Part shown: piece after piece, positions 23,269 through 33,122 of the stretch | How the letters are laid out: every line of letters starts with the position of its first letter | How positions within the stretch are numbered: the stretch's first letter is position 1 | Notes under the pieces: generated by a model | The model's input: only the letters and a program-made list of their open reading frames with translations | Database searches by the model: none | What the model was told of the DNA's origin: nothing | Made by a program: the position numbers and the translations under genes | DNA from: Pseudorasbora parva | Taxonomy: Eukaryota > Chordata > Actinopteri > Cypriniformes > Gobionidae | Assembly (NCBI RefSeq): GCF_024679245.1 | Contig: NC_090177.1 | Location: 47,961,353 to 48,025,352 of the forward strand | Length of the DNA stretch: 64,000 nt | Reading direction: 5' to 3'

Positions 23269-24054
23269 CTAGCGGAGGCAGCCACGCGCTAGAGTTTGAT
23301 GGTGGGGCTGCAGGCCAAGGGAAGGGGTTAGAAAAAGTGACAGGAAAATGCTGTGATAGAAAGCTTGAGCTGCTCGCGGAAGCGTACTTACGCTTAAAGG
23401 ATTGCCTGGGGCAGAGGAAACTGGTATTGTGACCTGAGGTGCAATGCTGGAAACACCCACGGTCTCTAGCTCGGCGGAGCAGAGAGATGAGATGGGCTGG
23501 GTGGCGGCAACGATGGCAGCGGTGGCTGGAACTGGGGCGCGGCCCAGGCTAGCTGAGGGCCTGCTGCAGTGGCCTGGTGCTTGAGGAAGAACCAGTTCTG
23601 AGGGAGAAAGGGTCTTTTGAGAGCGTGAGTTCGGATCCTTATGTTTCCTTGACCTGTTTGTAGTTTTGGAAGGTGGAGTGGATTTTGGAGATGGAGAAGC
23701 TGCTTGAAGTGACACGTACAGGTTGTATAATTTGGCTTTATTAATTATTCTGGAAAAATTATCATCGACACTGATTAGCACTTGTCTTAACCCTAGTACG
23801 GTCCATTTCTCTATTGCTGGAATCGTAGGTTGTACTGAGGAGTAGGAGGAAGCTGGAGATGGTGGATGTCTTGAAGGTGGAGGTGATGGCAAGCCTCTGC
23901 GTCTCGGTGTACGGGATGTGGCTCGGCTGGGCCGACGGCCACACTGTGTTGCTGGAGATTCAGTCACGGTGTCTTGTTGGGTTGTGGTGCTCCTTGCAGC
24001 TGTGGGATGCTGTAGAGGATCTTCGTCAGATGGATAAATTTCATTCTCAAACAT
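23269..24054 (-). CDS. Ser/Pro-rich protein with SAP-like motif, YR element copy 1
   Basis: This open frame ends just before the recombinase region and in another frame. An ATG at 24054 gives about 261 aa. The N-terminal third is rich in Ser, Pro, Thr and Arg. Around residues 82-114 there is a block W-T-V-x-G-L-R-Q-V-L ... N-K-A-K-L-Y-N-L-Y that resembles the helix-extension-helix SAP DNA-binding motif. A basic stretch RSRKHK follows, then more low-complexity sequence. It may be the element's Gag-like or DNA-binding protein, or the first exon of a protein spliced to the recombinase: a strong donor GTAAGT lies within it at 23391-23386. No other family is recognised. The SAP assignment is tentative. 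Confidence 0.5.
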   Translation of the reverse strand: MFENEIYPSDEDPLQHPTAARSTTTQQDTVTESPATQCGRRPSRATSRTPRRRGLPSPPPSRHPPSPASSYSSVQPTIPAIEKWTVLGLRQVLISVDDNFSRIINKAKLYNLYVSLQAASPSPKSTPPSKTTNRSRKHKDPNSRSQKTLSPSELVLPQAPGHCSRPSASLGRAPVPATAAIVAATQPISSLCSAELETVGVSSIAPQVTIPVSSAPGNPLSVSTLPRAAQAFYHSIFLSLFLTPSLGLQPHHQTLARGCLR

Positions 24055-24088
24055 TGCAATGGGTAGGACCAAATGCTGATTTTCTTCA

Positions 24089-24840
24089 GCTCCTGTGGAA
24101 GCATAAAGAGCAACACTGCTTTGGCAGTGGAGAAACGGTTAGCCAGAGAAACCGAGCTCCTGTGGGAGCAGAGGGAACAGCACTGCTTTGGCAGTGGAGA
24201 AACGGTTAGCCAGAAAAAACTGAGCTCCTGTGGGAGCAGAGGGAACAGCACTGCTGCAGCAGTGGAGAAACGGTTAGCCAGAAAAACTGAGCTCCTGTGG
24301 GAGCAGTGGAAAAACGGTTAGCCAGAAAAACTGAGCTCCTGTGGGAGCAGAGGGAACAACAACTGCTTTGGCGGTGGAGAAATTTGCCAGAGAAACTGAG
24401 CTCCTGCGGGAGCAGAGGGAACAGCACTGCTACAGCAGTGGAGAAGAGATTAGCCCGAAAAACTGAGCTCCTGTGGGAGCAGAAGGAAACACACTGTTAT
24501 GGACACTGGAGGAATTAGCCAGAGAAACTGAACTCCTGTGGGAGCAAAAGGAAACACACTGTTATGGATACTGGGGAAATTATCCAGAGAAACTGGGCTC
24601 CTGTGGGAGCAGAAAGAACAGCACTGCTGTGGCACAGGAGAAAAATAGCCGGAGAAACTGAGCTCCTGCGGGAGCAGAGATAACAGCGCTGCTGTGGCGC
24701 AGAGGAGAAAAAGATTAGCCATAAAACTGAGCTCCTGTGGGAGCAGAGAGAATAGCACTGTTATGGCAGAGGAGAAATTAGCCAGAGAAACTGAGATCCT
24801 GTGGGAGAAGATGGAACATCACTGCTTCTGTGGTGGAGAA
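24089..24840. repeat. Hairpin minisatellite 2 of YR element copy 1
   Basis: About eleven units of roughly 65-67 bp alternating GCTCC-TGTG-GGAGC and CACTGC-TTTG-GCAGTG style hairpins, joined by AGCCAGAAAAACTGA-type linkers. The loop of the second hairpin varies (TTTG, TGCA, TACA, TGTG) while the stems are mostly kept. It lies 5' of the ORFs on the coding strand, so the ORFs are bracketed by related hairpin arrays. Confidence 0.85.
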
Positions 24841-25657
24841 AAAGTTAGATGGAACAAAATGGAAAAGCATGTTTGTAAAACCATAATGGGACTCTTATTT
24901 TGAAAGAGACCCATTTGGGTCCAACTCTTATTAAATTTAGCATACAACATTACAATATAATCACAATAAAGAAAACAGTCCTGGTTCATAAGAACTTGGC
25001 GCCATACATTGATTGTAAATGCTCTGAAACTGTAATATTCTGAACGCAACACGGCGCCACATTCAAAAGTTTAATCACAATTAGGAAGATGTGATGTATG
25101 TTTCTGTCTCCAAAATATAAGATGGCTTAAATAATCATTATGCTGTATTGTCAACATTTAAGTTACTTAGCCTCACGATACATTCATTCGCTTTGCGAGC
25201 GAGTAAATTTATTGTTCATCACCACGGCAAATGCACTTTGTGTGTGACAAGTTTCTGTCTGTTGTACACAGAGGCAGCAAGATCACAACAAAGCTTGATG
25301 CATGCCGGAACTGTTATTTAAGATACATTTCTATTTCTTGGGACAGAAGCTGTTGTAGCTGTCCTGCTGCAAGTCTGTGCAGTGTGCACTCTTTACAGTG
25401 TCTGAGCGCTGCTCAAACAATTGACTCCTCATTGATTGAATTGTGGCAAAGACCACATTACACTTTGGAAAAAACAGGAATTCTTTTACCGTGATGTTGA
25501 GGAGCCATTGGTTTGAAATAATGCTGATGAAAAGTGGCCAAAAGGGGCTTTAGGTAGCTTAGGAATTTGTAAGGAAAGTTTTTTAGCATTGTAGCATAGC
25601 TTCGAGCAGCGTGTGGAGCCATGTTGACAGCGTGGGTAGAAAAAGTGACCTGCCAGA
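24841..25657. other. Non-coding interior of YR element copy 1
   Basis: AT-rich, 817 bp between minisatellite 2 and terminal repeat B. It contains a short palindrome GACCCATTTGGGTC near 24,908 and no credible ORF or RNA gene. It is a possible leader/promoter region of the minus-strand ORFs. Confidence 0.5.
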
Positions 25658-25840
25658 ATGCTGCAAACTTTGTCAAGGAACGTTGGTGAGTTGACTGGGT
25701 ATTTATGTGATCCTCCACTTGAGCTGATTGGTAGACATGTTGATTACTGATTGTTGACAGCTGGTTGGAATGACATCATGATTAGGTAGATCATTTGAAC
25801 GTGCTTCTCCCGAACTTAGTTTTTTTAAGAAACATCATTT
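25658..25840. repeat. YR element terminal repeat B, outer copy, with TTT
   Basis: 180 bp plus TTT, matching 19566-19748. It joins directly to array sequence TGCACACTAGTCC at 25841. Confidence 0.9.
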
Positions 25841-26520
25841 TGCACACTAGTCCTAGGTCTTTTGCCCGATCTGGCCCAAACCAGTGCAGAAAGATTCTCT
25901 GGAGTCTGACTGTCCGTCCAGATCGGAAAAAAAGTGGGAATTTCGATTCAGCTTGGCGGCGGCAGGCCGAAACCTACGGGCTGGGCGAGGCGGGGTCTGC
26001 TAGAACGGCTATAGCTCTTGGACGGAACGAGACAATTTCACCCAAGCCGGTACACCCGTGCACGGGCTCAGTCTGGGGTCAGGCGAGAAAGGACGCGGTG
26101 AATGGCCACCTAGTGGCGCTTTAAAATGAAAAAGCAACAACATGAGAGCGGCTATAGGCGAACGTATGTCGCGTGCTTTTTCACAGCACGCGCACGAGAC
26201 AGTCGTACCATACGACAGAAAACCTCCATCCGAACAACTTTGCCTTTGGGACCACTGCTGTCAATCAACTCGTCCGTTGAATATCAAAGTTTGTGGGAAA
26301 AACCACATTCGGCAAACCGGTCGCAGGTTTCGACAACCTCGATGAAAACAAACGCAGTTCAGTTCTCTGAACTCTCCGGGTCACTGGCTGACACAGCAGA
26401 AAGAGACAGAAACATAACAAAACTGGTGCAACTTCACCCTTTGGGGCAGTGGGCGGCGCCACAAGCGTCAAGAACCGCACGCTTTTTCCCTCCACGCTAT
26501 CTGCTTTTAACCAGTGTGTA

Positions 26521-26684
26521 CAGGGGAGAGCGCGAACGCAGTCCCCCACTACCATAAATTATGCAGTCGAGATTCCCACATTTGGGGAATTCGCAGGGGT
26601 CAGCACAACCGGAGTGCAATGGCCGAGCCTCGCCCTGGGTGAACCACCTTCCTGATCATGGTGTCTCCCCTGCCAGGTAAGTAT
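26521..26684 (-). ncRNA. U1: U1 snRNA, copy 11
   Basis: Intact; A123. It is the only U1 between the two YR copies and lies in the 8,282-bp duplicated block. Confidence 0.97.
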
Positions 26685-27153
26685 GAGTTGCCTGGCCTCC
26701 AGGCAGAGGCGCCCTATCCCCCTTCGCCATCCTCAAACACGGTGACCTTCCCCTCCCCCAAGAAAAGGAAGGACGGGGCACCTTCCATTGCTTGACTGCT
26801 GCGTGCGTGCGTGCGTGACCTTGATTTGAATCAGGTGTCCCTAATCCATCCAACACAAACCCCTGATTCGACTCATCAGCTCGTTGGTAAAGACTCTCAA
26901 ATAAGAGGGACATCAAAAAACGTGCTGTGACGGTGATGAGTCAGCCGGCCGGCAACCGACGCTTTTGTTCTTCTTTTTTCCCTATGCTCATATGACCGCA
27001 GCTTGCTGCTTTCTCTGTGGCACGGTCATCGTTGCGTCACCTCATCGTCATTCTGTATGCGCTTCCTGCGTATTTCTGTATTCTCTGACAAAAAAAATTC
27101 CAGTGGTGTTGTTGGTTCTTCTATTAGTCACAACAATTCGCAGTCCCCAAAAA

Positions 27154-27345
27154 GGGGAAGCACACCGTTCCTGGAGGCACTGCAATACCAGGTCGATGCG
27201 TGGAGTGGACGGAGCAAGCCCCGGTTCCGGCTCCATGTGCCAAAAATCAATTTAATATGCAGTCCCCGGATAGGGGACGTATCAGATATTAAACTGATAA
27301 GAACAGATACTACACTTGATCTTAGCCAAAAGGCCGAGAAGCGAT
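27154..27345 (-). ncRNA. U2: U2 snRNA, copy 12 (YR element 326 bp upstream)
   Basis: Intact; A8 3' flank; shares the -125 change (27,470) with copy 11, showing that the flanking unit was duplicated together with the insertion. Confidence 0.97.
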
Positions 27346-28361
27346 GACACAATGACGCAGCGGCAGGGGAGCCGGCAAAGGCGACGCCCATCTGGGAAGC
27401 GGTGAGGGGGGGAGGGTTGGCAAAGGCCTTACGTCGTAGAGACCTGAAACTTTGAGGGATGGTACTAGCAACTCGCTCTACAACATCACCAAGGCTGGCC
27501 CCCCGATGGGCCCGGCACGAAATGGCTCGTAGCTCCCAAACCGCACGCCGCAGAACCAAGTGTCTTATATCATCGGAATCCTTGGCTCGAGCCGAGCGAG
27601 ACGCATGCCTCGGATTCGAAGGTTGCGCTGGCGAAATTTTCGGGTATTTGGGATTTTGTGAAAAACCTACTTTCATGAGTTCACACTTACAAATAATTCA
27701 GATAGAATAAATGGTATGCGTATTTGGCGTGCTGTCCGAGGAGAGGGCTCCGAGCTCGGTATTTGGCCCGAACCCAGAGTACTCCCCCCGTATTTCTGGT
27801 TAGGAAAGTTAACCAGGTGCGTGTGAGGTAGAAGGGGTGGTGGAGGGATGCTGCAAACTTTGTCAAGGAACGTTGGTGAGTTGACTGGGTATTTATGTGA
27901 TCCTCCACTTGAGCTGATTGGTAGACATGTTGATTACTGATTGTTGACAGCTGGTTGGAATGACATCATGATTAGGTAGATCATTTGAACGTGCTTCTCC
28001 CGAACTTAGTTTTTTTAAGAAACATCATTTCATGAGTTCACACTTACAAATAATTCAGATAGAATAAATGGTATGCGTATTTGGCGTGCTGTCCGAGGAG
28101 AGGGCTCCGAGCTCGGTATTTGGCCCGAACCCAGAGTACTCCCCCAAAAAATTGCTACTAGCATAGGACAGCAGCCAGTAAATGATGTTGATGCCCCCCA
28201 AAAGTTGCAGAGCATGAACTGGTGCTGTGCCAATCGAAGGGGGGGATAGTCACTGGATCGGGAGATCTTGTTCATTATTGTCTGAGGTTTGTATGGTCGT
28301 GATATCAGAAAGGTGAACCTCGTTGGTAGTCAGCTGGGGTGGTTGCGTGTAGGCGAGAGGA

Positions 28362-30144
28362 GATAGCAGTGCTGTGGCAGTGGAGACGAGCTGTTTCAGC
28401 ATACTTTCAAACGTATCCAATGAGCTGGCTGTACAAAGAATTAGGCTCCTGTATGAGTTGAGAAGATGACACTGCTCTGAGGGTGGGACAAGTTTGGATG
28501 GAGGAACAGAACTCCTGCGGGAGTGAGGTTGGTGATACTGCTGTGGCAGTGGAGATGAGCCCTTTTAAATCTGCTTTCCAAACTATCCGAAGACCCAGTT
28601 GTACAGAGAATTGGGCTCCTGTGGGGTGGAGAAGGTGAGACTGCTGAGACAGTGAAACAGGTTTTGAAAAGACGTATCAGAGCTCCTGCGGGAGCGAAAT
28701 TGACTATAACTGCTGCGGCAGAGGATACGAGACGTTTCAACTTGCTTTCCAACTATCCAAACGAACAATTTGCACGGATGATTGGGCTCCTGTGGGAATG
28801 GAGATGACGACATTGCTGTGGTATTGAAACGAGTTTCAATGGAGTATCGGGCTTTGCGAGAGCTGAGTTGTCGATACTGCTGCAGCCGTGGAGACGAGCC
28901 ATTTTAACTTGTTTTTCGAAACCAGTGAGCCGGGTTGGACGTAGAACTGACACTCCTGCGGAAATATGGAGAAATCACTGCTGCGGCAGTACAAGCAAGT
29001 TGAATGGAAAAATTTAACTCTTGCGGGTGCTGTGGCAGTGGAGGCCTTTGGGTGGAGGAACTGGCTTCTGTTGGAGCGGAGGAGATGACACTGTTTTGCA
29101 GTAAAGTCGGTTGGAGAAACTGGGCTTCTGCTGGAGCGAATGAGATAACACTGCTGCAGCAGTGAGAACTAGCTGGATGGAAAAGCTTAGCTTCTGTTAG
29201 AACGGAGGAGATACTGCTGCGGCAGTGAGAGCCGGCTGGATGGGGAATACTGAGCTTCTATTGGAGCGGAGGAGATAACACTGCTGCGGCAGTGAGAGCC
29301 AGCTGGATGGAGAATCCTGAACTTCCATTAGAGCAAAGGAGATACTGCTGCGGCAGTGAGAGCCAGCTGAATGGAGAATCCTGAGCTTTTGTTAGAGCGG
29401 AGAAGATAACACTGCTGCGGCTGTGAGAGCCGGCTGGTTGAAGAATCCTGAACTTTTGTTAGAGCGGAGGAGATAATACTGCTGCGGCAGTGAAAGCCAG
29501 CTGGATGGGGAATACTGAGCTTCTGTTAGAACAGAGGAGATAACTGCTGCGGCAGTGAGAGCCAGCTGGATGGAGAATCCTGAGCTTTTGTTAGAGCGGA
29601 GGAGATAACACTGCTGCGGCAGTGACAGCCAGCTGGATGGAGAATCCTGAACTTTTGTTAGAGTGGAGGAGATAACACTGCTGCGGCAGTGAGAGCCAGC
29701 TGGATGGGGAATACTGAGCTTCTGTTAGAGCAGGGGAGATACTGCTGCGGCAGTGACAGCCAGCTGGATGGAGGATCTTGAGCTTCTGTTAGAGTGGAGG
29801 AGATAACACTGCTGCGGCAGTGAGAGCCAGCTGGATGGAGAATCCTGAGCTTCTGTTAGAGCGGAGGCGATAACACTGCTGCGGCAGTGAGAGCAAGCTG
29901 GATGGAGAATCCTGAGCTTCTGTTAGAGCGGACGAGATAACACTGCTGCGGCAGTGACAGCCAGCTGGATGGGGAATCCTGAACTTTTGTTAGAGCGGAG
30001 GAGATAACACTGCTGCGGCAGTGACAGCCAGCTGGATGGAGAATCCTGAACTTTTGTTAGAGCAGAGGAGATAACACTGCTGCAGTGAAAAATTTGAGGT
30101 GGGTTCCTGCAGGAGTGACTGGAGAGATGCTGCTACGGCAGTGA
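28362..30144. repeat. Hairpin minisatellite 1 of YR element copy 2
   Basis: Same array as 20080-21862, shifted by 8,282 bp. Unit number and order appear unchanged, which for a fast-evolving minisatellite implies a very recent duplication. Confidence 0.85.
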
Positions 30145-30246
30145 ATATTATTGATTCATTTAATGAATTTGGTGATGTTGAATTGGAGTGGATGTGGTGA
30201 TCCTGTAGGATTGAGTGTATGGAAACAGGCTGAAGCTGAAACAATT

Positions 30247-31362
30247 TTAGCTGATGAGGGTCTGTTGGGCTTCTTTGATGTGGGAGCGATTGGAGCGGAT
30301 GTAGCTCTTGAAAGCCTCTGACGACCAGCGACCAAGTTTTTGGATCTGGTGCTGGGAGAGACCTTTTTGAGCAGTTGTGGTTGCTGCACCTATGCGGAAT
30401 GAATGGCTAGAAAAGTTGTCTGCCGAGATGCCGGATAGAATCAGTATAGACTTGAGGTGTTTTTGGAACCAGAAACGTGTGACAGGGCGGTTAGCATCGT
30501 CTGTGAAGAGTGGTTCAGATAAAAGTTTAGTCTGCAAACTTCTGAAATGTAGGTTGGCTAAAATGGATTGATACGGCTGGATTGGTGATGGAAGGTTGAA
30601 AATGTAAATGGATTGCCCTTTTTTCATTTGATCCGTCTTGCTTTGTTTGATGAAGTAAGAGATTGTTTCGTCATCTAGCACTGCTAGGTCTGAAATTATA
30701 GGATGAAGCTTTGGATTGAAGGTGGACGTGATGGTAATTTCTGAGCTTCTGAGAAAACCGGAGCCAGCCAATATGAACATTGCATCCAGAGTGCGGGCAG
30801 TATTGGTGGAGTGGTAGCCTTGGCGGAGGGTGGAGATACATTTGGTAAGTATGTCTAGAGTTATTGGTTGTCTGGGTGGGTGGGTTGAGTTTTTTGGATG
30901 CCTTTGATGAGCATGGAAGTTTGTGAATTGGTTATTTCTGGAGAGGGCAGACCAAACACAAGTTTGTTGAATTCAGCTTAGATGACCCTTGATGGAGCTG
31001 ACTTGGAGGTTCTTGATGCTGTTGAAATAAGATATGAATGAAGTGATGGTAAGCAAAGAATAATCTGGAAAATTCAGCTTGTATATGGAGTGAAAAGACT
31101 TGAAACACTTCCATGCAGTTAGGTAGGATTGAAGGGTTCTGGGGGAAACAGCTTGAAGGATGGAATTGAGAGAAGCGTCAATGAGGGGTCTCAATGGGTG
31201 GTTTATGGGAATTTTAGCTCTCAATACTTTGGTACTGGGGTTGGGAATGGGAATGGGTCCGCCTCTGGCGCCAACAGCCTGAATTTCTGTGAGGATCTGT
31301 GCTCTAATGTTGCTGGCGACAGGGGGCAGTTCCAAGGCTGTAGCATTCGGCGGGAAGGGCAT
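30247..31362 (-). pseudogene. Tyrosine recombinase, YR element copy 2 (same TGA)
   Basis: Identical translation to copy 1, with the in-frame TGA at 30973-30975. Catalytic half 30780-30247 with R11, H126, R129, W152 and Y160. The first ATG of the upstream part is at 31362. Confidence 0.82.
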
Positions 31363-31550
31363 CTGTGTTGCAGAAAACAGAGTGAATGGAGCACTAGTTT
31401 GGGAAAAAGTGTTAGGCGGATAGAAACCAGGGACCGAAAACCGCTTGCAGAGGCAACCTCTCGTTTCGGTCGGTCCCCGACAAAGGAGGAATGGGAAAAA
31501 AGCGGAAAGAGGAAAGCTAAGGAGGACAAAAAGCAGCTGGGCCTGCACCG

Positions 31551-32336
31551 CTAGCGGAGGCAGCCACGCGCTAGAGTTTGATGGTGGGGCTGCAGGCCAA
31601 GGGAAGGGGTTAGAAAAAGTGACAGGAAAATGCTGTGATAGAAAGCTTGAGCTGCTCGCGGAAGCGTACTTACGCTTAAAGGATTGCCTGGGGCAGAGGA
31701 AACTGGTATTGTGACCTGAGGTGCAATGCTGGAAACACCCACGGTCTCTAGCTCGGCGGAGCAGAGAGATGAGATGGGCTGGGTGGCGGCAACGATGGCA
31801 GCGGTGGCTGGAACTGGGGCGCGGCCCAGGCTAGCTGAGGGCCTGCTGCAGTGGCCTGGTGCTTGAGGAAGAACCAGTTCTGAGGGAGAAAGGGTCTTTT
31901 GAGAGCGTGAGTTCGGATCCTTATGTTTCCTTGACCTGTTTGTAGTTTTGGAAGGTGGAGTGGATTTTGGAGATGGAGAAGCTGCTTGAAGTGACACGTA
32001 CAGGTTGTATAATTTGGCTTTATTAATTATTCTGGAAAAATTATCATCGACACTGATTAGCACTTGTCTTAACCCTAGTACGGTCCATTTCTCTATTGCT
32101 GGAATCGTAGGTTGTACTGAGGAGTAGGAGGAAGCTGGAGATGGTGGATGTCTTGAAGGTGGAGGTGATGGCAAGCCTCTGCGTCTCGGTGTACGGGATG
32201 TGGCTCGGCTGGGCCGACGGCCACACTGTGTTGCTGGAGATTCAGTCACGGTGTCTTGTTGGGTTGTGGTGCTCCTTGCAGCTGTGGGATGCTGTAGAGG
32301 ATCTTCGTCAGATGGATAAATTTCATTCTCAAACAT
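31551..32336 (-). CDS. Ser/Pro-rich SAP-like protein, YR element copy 2
   Basis: Identical translation to 23269-24054, with the same ATG choice and the same internal GTAAGT at 31673-31668. Function not known. Confidence 0.5.
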   Translation of the reverse strand: MFENEIYPSDEDPLQHPTAARSTTTQQDTVTESPATQCGRRPSRATSRTPRRRGLPSPPPSRHPPSPASSYSSVQPTIPAIEKWTVLGLRQVLISVDDNFSRIINKAKLYNLYVSLQAASPSPKSTPPSKTTNRSRKHKDPNSRSQKTLSPSELVLPQAPGHCSRPSASLGRAPVPATAAIVAATQPISSLCSAELETVGVSSIAPQVTIPVSSAPGNPLSVSTLPRAAQAFYHSIFLSLFLTPSLGLQPHHQTLARGCLR

Positions 32337-32370
32337 TGCAATGGGTAGGACCAAATGCTGATTTTCTTCA

Positions 32371-33122
32371 GCTCCTGTGGAAGCATAAAGAGCAACACTG
32401 CTTTGGCAGTGGAGAAACGGTTAGCCAGAGAAACCGAGCTCCTGTGGGAGCAGAGGGAACAGCACTGCTTTGGCAGTGGAGAAACGGTTAGCCAGAAAAA
32501 ACTGAGCTCCTGTGGGAGCAGAGGGAACAGCACTGCTGCAGCAGTGGAGAAACGGTTAGCCAGAAAAACTGAGCTCCTGTGGGAGCAGTGGAAAAACGGT
32601 TAGCCAGAAAAACTGAGCTCCTGTGGGAGCAGAGGGAACAACAACTGCTTTGGCGGTGGAGAAATTTGCCAGAGAAACTGAGCTCCTGCGGGAGCAGAGG
32701 GAACAGCACTGCTACAGCAGTGGAGAAGAGATTAGCCCGAAAAACTGAGCTCCTGTGGGAGCAGAAGGAAACACACTGTTATGGACACTGGAGGAATTAG
32801 CCAGAGAAACTGAACTCCTGTGGGAGCAAAAGGAAACACACTGTTATGGATACTGGGGAAATTATCCAGAGAAACTGGGCTCCTGTGGGAGCAGAAAGAA
32901 CAGCACTGCTGTGGCACAGGAGAAAAATAGCCGGAGAAACTGAGCTCCTGCGGGAGCAGAGATAACAGCGCTGCTGTGGCGCAGAGGAGAAAAAGATTAG
33001 CCATAAAACTGAGCTCCTGTGGGAGCAGAGAGAATAGCACTGTTATGGCAGAGGAGAAATTAGCCAGAGAAACTGAGATCCTGTGGGAGAAGATGGAACA
33101 TCACTGCTTCTGTGGTGGAGAA
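32371..33122. repeat. Hairpin minisatellite 2 of YR element copy 2
   Basis: Same array as 24089-24840. The following 33123-33939 is the non-coding interior matching 24841-25657. Confidence 0.85.

Larger units (their letters stand above)
19392..25837 (-). mobile_element. YR (tyrosine recombinase) element, copy 1, DIRS/Ngaro-like termini, no RT
   Basis: Insertion of 6,446 bp plus one extra TTT in the U2-upstream spacer. The empty site reads CTACTTTTGCACAC. The left junction is CTAC-TTT-CATGAG and the right junction CATCA-TTT-TGCAC. Plus-strand layout: A (19392-19506, 115 bp), 59 bp unique, B (19566-19745, 180 bp), TTT, A again (19749-19863), 5.8 kb interior, B again (25658-25837). On the coding strand this is the A1-ORFs-B1-A2-B2 split-direct-repeat order of Ngaro/PAT-type DIRS elements. 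The interior has a hairpin minisatellite, the YR frame, a SAP-like ORF, a second hairpin minisatellite and about 0.8 kb of non-coding DNA. I find no RT, RNase H or methyltransferase. An alternative reading is a 354-bp deletion derivative (A-59-B) next to a full A-interior-B element. Confidence 0.85.

Noticed and set aside
24073..24758. Open frames with repeated LLPQELSF or SSCGSRGNS-type peptides
   Set aside because: They are translations of the hairpin minisatellite in several frames and directions, not genes.
24841..25657. Possible reverse transcriptase remnant in the YR element interior
   Set aside because: No YMDD-like or other RT block was seen in any frame. A profile search would be decisive.
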